Origin: Nigrospora sphaerica
Taxonomy: Eukaryota; Ascomycota; Sordariomycetes; Amphisphaeriales; Apiosporaceae
Direction: 5' to 3'
Length of the DNA stretch: 64,000 bases
Assembly: GCA_018287875.1 (NCBI GenBank)
Contig: JAGVVL010000001.1
Span: 5,828,001 to 5,892,000, forward strand
Under the pieces are notes generated by a model that saw only the letters and a list, made by a program, of their open reading frames with translations, ran no database searches and was not told the origin of the DNA. The position numbers and the translations under genes were made by a program. This document shows positions 11,034 through 23,465 of this stretch, in pieces. The first letter of the stretch is position 1; each line of letters starts with the position of its first letter.

Positions 11034-13116
11034 TCAGACCGGGGCTGGACCGCTGCCGAGTACTGGGTCTCTGTCCAGCGTGGACACGATATCATTTATC
11101 TGTTCCCGGGCCTCAGTCACCTCAATCTTTGGCTTGACGGCCGCCGCGATGCCCCTGATGGCACCAGCGGAGTGAATGTAGCGCCTCTTGACACCGGGGG
11201 GCGCATTCGCCAGCAGCGAGGCCGCCAGCTGCAGCACGTCAGCCCAGAGTCGTTGGAGCTGCGCCGGGGGTTCCGGAACGTCGGGGATATCATACGACGC
11301 CGCGGCCGTCACGAAATCCAGCCACTCGTCCAACGTATAGTGCTGGCTCTCGGCCAGCGCCAAAAGCAGGAGGGCCAGCTGCGACCCCAGCTCGCAATGC
11401 TGCGGGTCCGGCGGTGATGCCGATGTTTGGTGGAAGGTAATCAAGAGGTCCTTGCTGAGGATTGACCAGCCGCCGTGATCCAGGAGCGCCTGGATACCGT
11501 CGTCAATCTGCGTCACGCCCTGGAGCACCCCAATCACACATGCGCGATAGCCCAAGGTTCCTGTGAGGTCGCCGTGTTCCTGGTAAAGATCCATCATCAT
11601 GTCAATCAAGCTGATAGCCTCCCTCCTCAACCCCTCCCCGTCATCTTCGCGGAGCCAGACACCCAGAAGGCGGAAAGCGGCGAGCAGAAGCGGGTCTTCG
11701 GACGCAGGTTCGTTCTGCGCATCCCACGCGAGCGTTAGGTGCGAGCCGGACATGGTATGGGACTCGCCCCGGCGTGCCTCGGGATGCAAGCCCTGGACAC
11801 CGGCAACGGCCGCATCCCAGCGATCACGGAGGTATTCCATAACCACTGAAAGTGTCTCTCCTATGGAGCGGTTGAGTTTGAGCATCAGGTCAGGTTCCAT
11901 GTGAAACGCCGCGTTGAACGTGGACGCGGGCCCGCCTATGTCCATGTGGCTATCCATCTGCTGAACGAGGAAAATAACGAACGATGCCAGGATGAAGAGC
12001 GCAGAAGATAGTCGCGTAGAGATGGCAGGATACTCAGGAGTGTTGAGCTTTGCCAGAAGCGAAGGGAGGCTGGATCGAAGGTCAATGGCGACGAGATTGA
12101 TAAGAAGATATGAGAACGGCGTGGACGAGTCCCCGCTGTCACCGAATAGGAGCGCAGGTGCAGGCTCGGGGTATGTAAGTAGAATACGGGCAGCACAGTT
12201 GGTATAGGCCTCACGGCCAGCTGGAGTTGGTTTGGCGGTCGCTAGGTTGCGAATGAAGTCAGTGACCCCGGAGAGCCAACCCGGGTTCTCGGGAATGAGC
12301 TGCGGAAGCCAACTTGGTAAGTAAGAAGACAGTGAGTTCAAAGGTGCTATCCTCCTACCTCGTCATCTAGACGCCCCAGGGCTTTGTCAAGGAACCGCAG
12401 CAGCGTAACGGCATCTGTTCCTTTATATGACGCAACCAGGGCGGCGATAGTGTGGTCGATTCTGTCCCTGAGACCAGACCGAGCCTCCGGACTCGCTGAG
12501 GCGTGAAGCCACGACCACGAGAAGATGGCTAACACGTGTTCATGGTTGGGTGCAATCTCGACCAAGGGAGTCCAGTCCTCAACCTTTGCAAAGACAAGCC
12601 CACCCTCGACATGACTGACGAGTGTGAAAAGGGTCTTCAGGATGCTGTCCGTCGTTTCTCCCGAGCTGTGGTATATAAGCTTGGCGTTTCGAACTGACGA
12701 GCGACGACTAGTACTTACCTCTGCAGCACACCTTCCACCAGTCTCGGAATTCTCCCAGTGAGCCTGGCGTCCGACAGCAAATCCTCCGGGAGCAGGAGGG
12801 TAAACGTGTAGAGCACATTCACAGCCAGATCCAGCATCTCCTTGGCGTCCTTGTCTTTGGTGCCAGGCCTCGAGCCCGTCTTCAGCAGGCGGTCGAGGAA
12901 CTTGGGTGAGATGGACTCCCATAGCAACGCGACGACTTCCCGGTTGCCCCGGAGCTCGGACGAGTCATCCAGGGTCGATTTCAGCAGAGCCAAGCCGACA
13001 AACCTGGAGGTGTCGTCCTTGGCTTTGAGAAGCTGCTGTATCTGTCCGACTTGACGAGCTTCGGGGCCCGGCAAATGTGCCTGTGCATCATCTCGCGGCT
13101 GCGCGGACGCATCCAT
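11034..13116 (-). CDS. Neurochondrin-family protein
   Basis: A 656-residue helical-repeat protein of the neurochondrin family. Exons on the minus strand: 13116-12719, 12665-12359, 12299-11034. Introns are 53 and 59 nt with GTAAGT...CACAG and GTAGGA...GCAG ends, phases 2 and 0. The N-terminal motif IQQLLKAKDDTSRFVGLALL (about residues 27-46) is the hallmark opening of the family, followed by a LLWESISPKFLDRLL stretch. The rest is predicted alpha-solenoid with no catalytic motif. In animals neurochondrin is a cytosolic regulator of neuronal signalling; the fungal role is unknown to me and I do not infer one. It is divergent from the CLC gene across 690 bp. Confidence 0.88.
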
Positions 13117-13806
13117 GGCTCAGTTTAATTGTAGGGACAGACGAGGCCGATGATAAGTTTTACGGTGGGAGAGTCATTCCAGACGCAAATATTCATCTCG
13201 AGATGATTGTATTCCTTTGGCTAGAAAAGAGTTACGGCGGTGGAGCACTCGCAGACAAGATAGGTAGGTAAAAATTACCTACTTTGTAGGTGCCTATTGC
13301 TCGTTGATTCTGGAATTTCTGCAGGCGCGTTGGTTACGAGTTTGGTTCCGTGACGCTAGAGCTACAAGTAACAGCAGCGGCGATCTTGGCCCATCACCAG
13401 CGTTGAATGCCAATGACTTGCGCTCAGAGACGGGCATGGTGGGATTGGGCCGACCAGCTATTGTTATATTCACGTCGATGCAGAACCTCGAGTTATACAT
13501 TTCCTTTTGCGCCCATTTCGGCATCCCACTTTCTTGAGACAACCGCGTCCTGGCCCCTGCCCAACGTACTTGTATGGATGTACTGGCATGCCCAGGATTC
13601 TCCGAGGGAGTACTTTGGCTTATCACTGATAGAAGTGCTGAACCGCCCTCCCGTCCCAGCCGTCGCCGCCAGCAGCAGCTAGGAACCCACGTAGCGACAT
13701 CACATCCCATAATCTCAGCACCGTTCCAGTCTTCTCCCAACCGGGTCACCACGAACGAGAAGCCACTGCGAAATGGGACGCCAGTGCGACTTGCCAGTTT
13801 AAAGCC
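13117..13806. promoter_or_regulatory. Divergent promoter region, neurochondrin and CLC genes
   Basis: A 690 bp spacer between two outward-facing starts (13116 minus, 13807 plus), so both promoters must lie here. It contains a perfect 8 bp inverted repeat with a 3 nt loop at 13264-13282. No conserved coding frame is seen. Confidence 0.6.
13264..13282. repeat. Perfect short inverted repeat (hairpin)
   Basis: Arms GTAGGTAA and TTACCTAC around AAA. AGGTA/TACCT words of the same type recur in other spacers of this window, for example near 57560-57580 and 63540-63600. Confidence 0.8.
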
Positions 13807-16610
13807 ATGGCAACCCGGAACCTTCCTAGCCGACGCGAGCGAGCAGACGGCGCGGCGTCCTCGTCGTCGCAGTCCGCCCACGCCCGCCCGCCGCCGCCCC
13901 AGCGCCCCGACGACGATTCCGACGAGCTCGCCGACTTCGTCGACGTCGACGAGGGGGATCTCCTGGAGAATGACCCCCTGAATGAGCCCCTGAGCTTCAA
14001 GCGAAAACAGAAACAAAGCATCCTCGCCCAGCTCGCCCAGCCCGCCCGCCTCTTGTCCAACATCACCGGCGTTCGCCTGTCCGACCGCATCACGGCCCCG
14101 GCCCCCATCTCCTTGTCCGGCACGAACACGCCGACGCGAGCCCCGGGGGCCCACCCGGCGAGGCCCAATGGCGGACACGTCCCCTCGGCGTCCAAAGACG
14201 GCCTTCCGCTCGATTGGTACGTCGAGGGCCCCGGGCGGCGGGTGGGGTATGAGGACTTGACGGCCATCGACTGGATCTTCGAGTACACCAAGGAGCGCCA
14301 GCGACTGCGCGTGCTCTACTCCAGGGCCACCGGCGTGCTCGGCTATGTACAGCAGCTGCTCGACGCGAGCCAGGTGTGGGTGATCCTGGTGCTTACGGGC
14401 CTCGCCGTCGGAGCTCTCGCGGCGGGCATTGACGTGACGACGGACTGGCTGGGCGATCTCAAGCGCGGCTACTGTGCCTCGGGCTCCGACGGTGGCGCTT
14501 TTTATCTGAACAGGGGCTTCTGCTGCATGGGCTACGATACCGGCGCCAAATGCGCCGGCTGGCGACCGTGGGCCGCCGCTCTCGGCGTGGGGAGCGCCGG
14601 CGGGAAATGGTTCATCGAGTACATCTTCTTCATTCTCTTCTCCGTCACCTTTGCTGTATGTGCCGGCTTCCTCGTCCAAGAATATGCCCCGTACGCGAAG
14701 CATAGTGGTATACCCGAGATCAAGACGGTCCTGGGCGGCTTTATAATACGAAGGTTCCTGGGGGCTTGGACTTTGGTCACCAAATCACTGGGTCTGGTAT
14801 GTTTGTCCTCCGCTCGGTTTCGCCTGACCTGCCCCCGGCCTGGTGTTGTCGACCAACAGAAATTGATACCATACAGGTCCTGGCTGTCGCATCGGGTATG
14901 TGGCTGGGTAAGGAAGGCCCCCTGGTCCATGTGGCTTGCTGCTGTGCCAACTTGTTCATCAAGCTCTTCCCCAATATCAACGAGAACGAAGCCCGGAAGC
15001 GCGAGGTGCTGTCGGCAGCTGCGGCGTCTGGCATATCTGTCGCCTTCGGCTCGCCCATTGGGGGTGTGCTGTTCTCACTGGAGCAGCTATCGTATTACTT
15101 TCCCGACAAAACCATGTGGCAATCTTTCGTCTGTGCCATGACGGCCGCCGTCATGCTGCAGGCATTCGACCCCTTTCGCTCCGGTCAGTTGGTCTTGTAC
15201 CAGGTCAAGTATACATCCAACTGGCACGGCTTCGAGCTTGTGCCCTTCGCTTTCCTCGGTGTTCTAGGCGGCATCTACGGAGGGCTGTTCATCAAAGTCA
15301 ACATGCGTGTAGCCCGGTGGAAGAAGTCAACCAACCTGCCCCTGCCGCGCCCTCTGGTTCAGGTCGTCCTTGTGGCCCTCTTAACCGCCCTCATCAACTA
15401 TCCAAACCTATATATGCGGGCTCAGAACTCGGAGCTCGTAGCCAATTTGTTTTCGCAGTGCTCGCAGCTGCTCGATGACCAGTTCGGGCTGTGCAAAACC
15501 GGCGCGGCTACAGCCAACACGATTGTGTTGCTCCTCTTCGCGGCTGTTCTGGGCTTTCTCCTGTCGTCCATCACGTTCGGACTACAGATCCCCGCTGGCA
15601 TCATTCTTCCCTCCATGGCCATTGGGGCCCTGACGGGACGTGCCGTCGGCATCATCATGGAGATCTGGCAGCACAACCATCCGGGCTTCATTGCGTTCGC
15701 CTCCTGCCGACCGGACGTGCCCTGCATCACACCCGGTACCTACGCCGTCATCGGGGCCGCGGCGACGCTAGCAGGCGTCACACGGCTCACGGTCTCGATC
15801 GTGGTCATCACCTTCGAGCTGACGGGCGCCCTGACGTACGTGTTGCCCATCATGGTGGCCGTGATGCTGTCCAAGTGGGTAGGCGACGCCTTCTCGCGCC
15901 GCGGCATCTACGAGTCGTGGATCCATTTCAACGCGTACCCGTTCCTCGACAGCGGCGACGACGGCGCTGGGTTCCAGCACGTGCCCGACATCCCCGCGGG
16001 CCAGATCATGACGCGCATCGAGGACCTGGTGGTGCTGACGGCGACGGGCCATACGATTGCGTCGCTGCGCGCCGTGCTGGACTCGTGCGACTACCGCGGC
16101 TTCCCCGTCGTCAGCGACCCGCGCGACGCCATCCTGCTGGGCTACATTTCGCGCGCCGAGCTGGCGTACAACCTCGACAGCGCCACGCAGGCGCCGCGCG
16201 TGCTGCCGCCCGAGACGGAGGCCTTCTTCGCGCACCAGCCGCTGGCGGACCCGCGCACCACGCTCGACCTGCGCCCCTGGATGGACCAGACGCCCCTGAC
16301 GCTGTCGAGCCGCAGCAGCCTGCACCTGGCCGTCTCGTACTTCCAGAAGCTCGGCGTGCGCTACGTCCTCTTCGTCGAGCGCGGCTCCCTGCTCGGCCTC
16401 CTCACCAAGAAGGACTGCTGGTACGTCCTCAATGGCGCCGAAGAGACGCGCCGCACCGCGGGCACCGACGGCCACCTCAGCGGCCCCGCGCGCGAGCCCG
16501 GCGCCGCCCCCGAGGAGCACGGCCTGCTGGGGCCCGACGACGGCGACCCCGACCTGCACGACCCGGCCCGGAGTCCCGGCATCGACGAGGCGAGGCAAGT
16601 GCTGCTGTAG
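13807..16610 (+). CDS. CLC-family chloride channel/transporter with two CBS domains
   Basis: A 907-residue CLC membrane protein, probably of an intracellular or plasma membrane. Exons 13807-14796 and 14877-16610; the 80 nt intron (GTATGT...TACAG, phase 0) joins TKSLGL to VLAVASGMW. Residues 1-150 are a polar, acidic cytosolic tail. Family signatures follow: HSGIPEIK (selectivity motif), GKEGPLVHV with the gating glutamate E343 present, and GSPIGGVLFSLEQLSYYF. In exchangers the second residue of the SLE-x pair is a proton glutamate; here it is Gln (Q400). Two CBS domains are in the C-terminal part (about 707-760 and 802-850, the latter ending GLLTKKDCWYVLNG). Whether it is a Cl-/H+ exchanger or a passive channel is therefore open. 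The family assignment is certain; the subtype is not. Confidence 0.93.
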
Positions 16611-17885
16611 TTGGCCAAACCCCACCTAGCTAGCCACCGAGCATATCCCCTAATAGAAGTATATTGTTTGTTGCCTTGCTTGCGTTCCCTGGGTCGACAC
16701 ACAGTTCCTGGCTCCAGGCGAGACCGAACAGCTTGTAGTGCTCTGTTTTCCCCAACTGAAAGCCGAATGGGCTGGGCTGGGCTTGGTCTTCCGGCCCAAA
16801 AGCAGGGGCCGGCGATGCGGGCGTCGACATTTCCCGCCGTCGCCCAGGCACCCCGGGCCACGGGGCGTCATTCCCTAAAAATAACCACGAAGCCATGTGC
16901 ACCGCTGGAGCCACGTGAACTGCGTGACTTTTTCCAGGGCAAGGGGCGACCTAGACTTCATAGCGCAGCCATGGATGACTGGGATGGTTCTTGCTTTTTC
17001 ACAAGGCAGAGATGGGGTCGGGTGGATACTTTACGTGTTTACCTTCAACGGAGTGGTTTCACGGCGAAATCAACTCGGTGCGTCGCAAGAAGGCCAGTCT
17101 GTGGGAGCATGGTTGATTTCCTTTTTTTTCCCTCGTGATATTATTACATTTCAGAGCTCGAGTGGCGAGCAAGAAGCCCAGCATCTCAGGCGATGACGCA
17201 AAGGGTGTGAAAGGGTATCAAGTTTTCCCCTTGGTCCACGGATGACTCCCCGTCCAATGCAATACAGTGCCGGCAGGATATCTCGCCGTGTCCCACAGTT
17301 TTCCCTCCTGCAGTATACACACACCCCACTGAATCTCGAATAGGTGGGTCGCTGAGCAGCCAAACACCGGAGTAGCCCGCATTTCCACATGCGTGTCGTG
17401 AATTTTGGTGTAGTAGGTCCATCCTCGGTGACCAGGTGGTCATGATTGATCCTCTTCATACGGGAACGTGAGGTTGCGTTTGTGCTTTTGCCGCATATCA
17501 AGCTACCAGCCCCCGTGAGCGTAAACGCGAAGCCAGAAGGAGCGGTGCGTCACCTTCTCCGCGAGGCGTCCAAGACCTCGTAAGCTTGGGGGCTTGGGGG
17601 GATGTGGGCGACCCTTACACCAGGAACAGTAGATACCAGCCTGACGCCTAAAACAGGGAGGTCGTTGCACATAAGATACCAACACTTCCGGTATCTTAAG
17701 TGTAAGAGTCGTGACTTTCGTGTGTGTTCAATGCTGAAGGGATGCGGCGTTACGTTCTGATTTCCGAGGTGTAACGCCGTGACGTCAACGTGGCTGCGTT
17801 CAACGTGACGTTGTTTGTCAAGGCGAGACGCTCGAGGACAATAAGAATCCTCCAATAGCGTTGCAATATGGTAAGCACCAAACTG
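16611..17885. other. Intergenic, 1.3 kb, converging gene ends
   Basis: Spacer between the CLC stop and the end of the RING gene on the other strand. No gene is supported. A 9 bp perfect hairpin lies at 17672-17698. Confidence 0.6.
17672..17698. repeat. Inverted repeat with overlapping alternative stem
   Basis: Arms TAAGATACC (17672-17680) and GGTATCTTA (17690-17698) with a 9 nt loop. ACACTT inside the loop can instead pair with AAGTGT at 17698-17703, so two exclusive stems are possible. It lies about 190 bp beyond the RING gene stop and could be in its 3' region on the minus strand. Confidence 0.6.
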
Positions 17886-19734
17886 CTATCGGGTCGCCGC
17901 TGCTGGCTGCTTTCCTTTGCGGGTCGCCGTCATGACCTTGAGCTCAAGATGGTAGAACGACTTGGTATTCTTCCCGGTCTTGCTTCGGGGATCAACCTTT
18001 GTCCGGCAGACAGGACACGACTTTTTGGTGCTGTCGATGTGCAGAGACGAATGTAGGCACGAGGAGCAGAATAGGTGGCCTGGGTTTAGGTCAGCGGTAC
18101 TGTTAGAAGCCGGGCATCGGGCTAGAGTTACCGCAGTGAGTGACGGTCAGGTTGGTTACGTCGTCCATACAAATGACACACTGAAACTTGGAAAGCTTCA
18201 CACGTCGGTCCGCCTCAATCTTCTTCTGAGCGGCAGAGATCTCGTTTGCTTCCGTAAGATCCAGTACGTCCTCGTCGCTGTGGGGGGCTGGCGGAGGCGA
18301 CGAGCCAAACACGCAGGCATCGTCGGCCCGGGAATCCGGCTCTTTAGCTTCCGTCTTGATGGCTTTGGAGGGCTGCGATGCGGAGGTCCGCCGTGCGTTT
18401 GAGGCCGAGGTGCCACCACCGGTTGTGGTGGAGCGTCTCCGTTTGCGGCTGGTGGGAGGCGGCGCCATGGGCACCGGCGACGAGGATGTGAGGCTGTCCC
18501 GGCCCTCCTCCTTGGTAAGATCCACAACGCCGTTGCTTAATCGTCGAGATGATCGGCGGCGGGCCGACGGAGGGTTTGCTAATGAAGGCATGGCGGTTTC
18601 TGGCTCGAAGGGGTTGGGGTTGAAACTGGGTGTGCTGGTCATGGGCGGGTGCCAGAACGGAAAGGGGCCGAGGTTGTTGGTGTTGTCGTAAAGTGCAATG
18701 AAATGGACGCCGTCGTCGCCAGGGATCTGAGCCTGCAGGGCGTCGACAAAGCGATCGCCGCCGAGATTCGGTTGCGGTGGCGGCTGTAAAAGTGGCGGTC
18801 GGAGATTGTGCGGTTGCTCCGAGGTCGAGAATGGTGGTGGCGCTTCGGTAGAATTCGGCGCGTACTCGTGGTCGAGTCGGGCGATGGAAGGGGCGGTTGT
18901 TGTCGGAAGCAAGGCAAGACGAGGCAGCGACGCTTGCGAAGTGGAGGGCGGCTGTTGATTAGTGCATTGATGATGGGAGGTATTATGATGTAGCTCGAGG
19001 TCGCAATTCAGGCTGTCGAGGTCCAGGCCTATGCTTAGAAACGGATGCGGATTAAACGTAACTGGGTGGTGGTCGAGTGAGTGCTGGGGCTGCTGGTGCT
19101 GGTGCAGGTACTGATGCTGGTGCTGGTACTGGTACTGGTGCTCGTGCTCGTGCTGGTGCTCGTGCTCGCGCTGGTGCTGGTCCTGGCGCTGGCGCTGTGA
19201 GTATAGTGGGGCTTGGGATAGGCTGGAAAACGAACGATCGCCAAGTGCGGAGACTCTCGTCTGGCAAAGGCTGCTGCTGTTGTTATGGCTGCCGCTGTTG
19301 CTGCTGTGGTCAAACGCGAGTGGGACGTTATCGGCGGGGGAGGAAGAAGAGAAATCGGCGTGCACTGGGTACAGGGAGGACGGGAAGGGCTGCCAGTCGC
19401 AATTATTCGGGCCCCCAAAGGCCTCGGGGAAAGACGGCAGCGAGCACGGGTGGTTCGTCGAGGCGACAGTGTCTCGATCAGCAAAGAAGCCGTCTTGCTC
19501 GCTGCTGGGGAAGTCGTGCCCTGGCGTGCCGTCTGGTGTGCTTGGTTAGAACCGCGGGCGGGCATCTCAGGCATCGTCAAAGAAAACACCGGGGCCAGCG
19601 CCTCGTCAACTCCAGCAGGGAGGGTCGACGGCGCTCGCATATCACGGGTGGCCTACAAAAGCGCAAAAGAAAAGAAACAAGCACGTACCTGAATGCCGCG
19701 GCATGCTATTGAGGACCCTGAGGAAACTGGTCAT
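17886..19734 (-). CDS. RING-finger SUMO-targeted ubiquitin ligase, Slx8-like
   Basis: Predicted E3 ubiquitin ligase, 546 residues from the ATG at 19734; a second in-frame ATG at 19704 would give MPRHSDG. Exons: 19734-19689, 19532-18132, 18079-17886; introns of 156 and 52 nt, both phase 1, the second splitting the RING. The C3HC4 RING is at about 467-512: CVIC...THCGHLFCSSC...CPVC. Before it lie two acidic VVDLT/VLDLT motifs (about 351-355 and 438-442), which match SUMO-interacting motifs of the hydrophobic-DLT type. The RING near the C-terminus plus tandem SIMs is the architecture of nuclear STUbLs such as Slx8. The N-terminal half is disordered and has an H/Q/E tract (about 130-169). The RING is certain; the Slx8 role in SUMO-dependent genome maintenance is inference. 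Confidence 0.85.
19072..19191 (-). repeat. Coding CAG/CAC/GAG tract (His-Gln-Glu repeat)
   Basis: Low-complexity sequence inside the RING gene encoding alternating HQ, HE and YQ pairs over about 40 residues. It is the sort of tract that varies in length between strains. Confidence 0.85.
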
Positions 19735-22700
19735 GGGAAACGGCGTCGGTCACGCTCGTCCAAGCAAATGGGTGACGGCGATGAAGCCCTTGCAACATGC
19801 GTCGGGTGTGGGCGAGAAGGTGTAAGTAGGGCCACCGGGTAGGCAATCGAACAAGCAGCACTTAATGGTCCAAGGATGCTATCGATGATGTCGAGCCGAT
19901 CGGCCAGACCTCGATGCCGAGGGTAAGAGAAGGCGAGCAGGCGAATTCAAATGCAGGTTCATACATATATGTACAAGCCCCGGGGGTTGCTCGACCGATT
20001 TGCACACGCATAGGAGGCAAAAGCAAAATGCGGAACTGTTCGGGGGGGGGGGGGGTTGCGCCTGTTGCGCCTGCGGGGGGGAAGGGTCTGGTTACATACG
20101 GGTTAGTCGGGTGGTGAAGTGTGAGCCAGGCGGTACATGGCCTACATACGAGCACTGCTGCTGCCCGAGTGCAAGTGGATGAGCACCGGGACCACGACCG
20201 CGACATCATCCACGGCCACGGTGGGAGGAAAAGCATCAACCCGACCTATGGGGCCTTACATGCGCACTGGATGGCAACTTGCCGTCATCGTGTAAGTCGC
20301 AAAAGTACCGTGAGGAAGAGTGGGCCGCTGGAGCGAACTTGCAGATAGCTCGGTTCAGTCCAACCCGTCAATCCACAGGAGGGGTTCTGTATACAATAGT
20401 ATGGCGATGGGGGAGATGGGCTGGCTGACCACGGGGGAGCCAACAGGGAACCTTTTCGCAGGCAGTGGGTAAAGAAATGGAGTCACGATTGGGGTTCGCT
20501 AGTTGCTCGGTGAGCCAGGGCGTCCATGGGCGCGAGGAAGTGAATGCCCCTACCTACACCTATGTAGTTATGCAATTCCTGCTTCACCAACGCCCAACGG
20601 AAAGACGATCGGCCGGGGCTCGTCTAACAGTACTTCCTCAAGTTGCACAAGTAGGCGGCGGCGGCGGCGGCGGCGACAGCCTGGGCCTGGCCTTGCACGA
20701 CCTTTCAGTGAATCAATCGCCTGCGCCGGATGACCATGACTGGACCTCCCTCCACGCCCGCAAGTACTCTCTGTATCAGAGCCCCCTGAAGCGGTGCCCC
20801 GGGCTGACCTAGACTGACCGCCGTAATCCGACCGAAACATTGACGACTCGACGGACGAGTGTAACAATGGAAATGCTCTGCTTCTGGAACTATGTGGCGA
20901 CCCAATCACGGTGCCTGACCGGCACGTTAAAACCGGCGGTGGATCGGCTTCAACGAAAGCGTTGCCGAAAGCTTTCGGTACTCTCTCCTCTGCGCCGGTG
21001 TTGCTTACCGAATTACACCCCATTTGGGCCGAGACCGGGAAGGTCTGGACTTTTAATCTCCGATCCTCGAGGCACTTCCTGGCCATCTACTAAGCCACGG
21101 GCCTTTCGGGGGCGAACCACGAGCCTGCGAACCACCAGCCTCTTAAAGGCGAACCGCCAGCCTCGCCCCCCCCTTCCCAAGAGGTCGTCCACCTAAGCTG
21201 CTTCTCTCGTCCGTCAGGCCGGGCGCCGGCCAATATTCTCAGCTGTGGCGCGCTCATCAACAGCCCGCGTGGGCAGGAGAGGCTGATATCAGGTAATCAT
21301 CGGAGCCGATGGATAATATAGGCCAATATGGGTCGGCACCCCCGCCTCGCTCGTCCTCTTCCTCGCCCGCTCGTGTCACGAATACGGATTTTTTTTTCTC
21401 GCGCACGGTGCACTCCCACACAGCCGCGTCAGGCAGGACGGGCTTCCAACGGCGGGGGGCCGCGGGTCGCAGGCTGCTCGACAACCCGGTCTCCCAAATT
21501 CGTAGTATTTCAGAGCAGGGAAGCCGAAATATATTGTCTCACGAGAGGTTGGCACCCTGGCGTGGCCAGCCCATGTCACCTCGTCGGAAAGAACCTGTTC
21601 GTTTGTGTGCAAATCGGGTTAGCATACGGCGTACTGGGCCGTTTTAAACCCCGGGCCAAAGTGATGAGCGTAAGTGGCTTGAGCGAGGACTCGACCGAGT
21701 CCTACCACTAGGGCGGCGCAGCCAAACTACGGCATTTCTTCCTGCCGGCCTGGGCGGGCGGTAAGGAAGGAGAGCTGCTGGACTGCTCGAGCTCGGCCAG
21801 AATCCCGACCGTTCCCGTGGACGATGTTGCTCGCACGAAAGCGGCGCCTACGAAGCTGCTCTCACTGACAGACCATGAAAATACGCAGGGGCCGGGGGGG
21901 GCCAAAGAGTTCCTGCCACGCTTTTCGTATGGGATGCATGGAAGCATGTGGCAGATGATGCCTGAGAGATACTGCATATGCATGTTCACAAAAGTACCGA
22001 CTTCACTTTACCCAACGAGGTAAGTGTTTACGGGGTTCGACACTTTGGCTCCATATACCGCCCTCTGTATGCAGATTCGTCGTCGTAAGCGTATTGCTTG
22101 TATGACGGGACTGACTGGCCTCGGCACGGCTGATGGACCGGAGGTAGGTGACCCTGTTCCAGCACGGCGAGTCCGTAAGGAAATTCATACTCACATTAGA
22201 CAGAGCTGACTGCGAATTGATAGCGTGGCCCGCTATAAGAACTTCCGGACCATCAATACTACCCAAGAACTGGTCCGTGGTACGCTTCTGCAGCGGGCCT
22301 GGTACTTGGAGCGGTTGGTTGTAGTCGGTAGTATGGGCGCCCCAAAACATGGCTCATTAATGCCGTGTAGAAAAAATATCCGAAGCACCAACTGACCTTG
22401 GTGATGCAAGTGCTGAAGACTTTGAAAAACCAAGCAGATATCACGCTTCGGAAACCTAGGTCAAATATACCACGCCCACTGCCGGCGTTTCCACACTGTC
22501 GACTCATCCCATTGGGCCCTTACAAATGTGCACTAACCAGGAGACTGACCGAATGGGATTTAAGCTCTTGAGGCCGTGCGGCACTTACGCCGCACCGCGA
22601 GAGTGAGAAATATAGCCTAATTACATAATAAGAGGTCACGTCCAAAAACGGGAGGTACTGATAGGTCGCACATTTGCAGGCCCAAGGGGATATCGTCAAT

Positions 22701-23465
22701 TTACGACAGTAGATCCCGTGTGCAGGATTCCCATCTCGGGGTTTTGATACCGGACGTCGATGCGCGCAGGTTTCCAGACTACCGAACCTAACGTGACCCT
22801 CCGGAACGCCGCGTCAACGACCGACTTGGGAACTCCAATAGTACTTCAGCTGGATGCCTTCTTCTGTCTCTACTGGCTTTGGCTTCCAGAAATCAGCCCA
22901 ACAATTCACGGCCAGCTTTGGCTGCCAGGACCGACAATATGGCTTCGTCAAGGAGACCACACGCACTTCTGCACACGGAACGCCGCCCCGGCGTCGCCCC
23001 ACTGCGTTCTGCTGTTTCTCGTCGTAGTGGCGGGACCCTGCGTTCTGCTACAAATGACAGCATCTTGTCTTGCCGGGCCACTCGGCGATGACGATCTTGC
23101 ACCTGTCGCCTCGAGCAAGAACGCACCGAAGGTCGGGCGCCTGGGTCTTTTACGGCTATGGTGGCCATGGCTGGGGGGCGAGCTGGACGCATGGGCGGCT
23201 GAACAGCTGCGACTTCTTTCTATGGCGTGAAAGTTTCCCGGACCCATCTCTAGGGCCCGACTCCGTCGCTGCGACTTTCGCTCGTTCGTGGCAAGCGCCA
23301 ACAAGGGTTCGTTGAGTATTCAGCCCTCAGCCGACAGCTTGAACTTCATTCACAGGTCAAAATAGCGAGCGGCCGGGCTCAAATTTTATATTGGGTCAAT
23401 CGTTTGAACATGCCGGTACGTCTTTAGGGGTCTCTATCCCTTTCGGGGTGCCGGCGCTGGTCACG
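19735..23465. other. Gene-poor stretch, 3.7 kb
   Basis: No gene is supported. It contains a G14 run (20042-20055) and a short GGC triplet run (about 20655-20672). The sequence near 22600-22700 is more AT-rich. Open frames are short, overlap on both strands, and none has a recognisable domain or plausible exon chain. Confidence 0.5.
20042..20055 (+). repeat. G14 homopolymer
   Basis: Fourteen consecutive G in the gene-poor stretch upstream of the RING gene. Confidence 0.9.

Noticed and set aside
15491..16633. 380-codon plus-strand frame
   Set aside because: Alternative phase of CLC exon 2; Arg/Pro/Ala/His-rich, no family, whereas the CLC frame has CBS motifs over the same bases.
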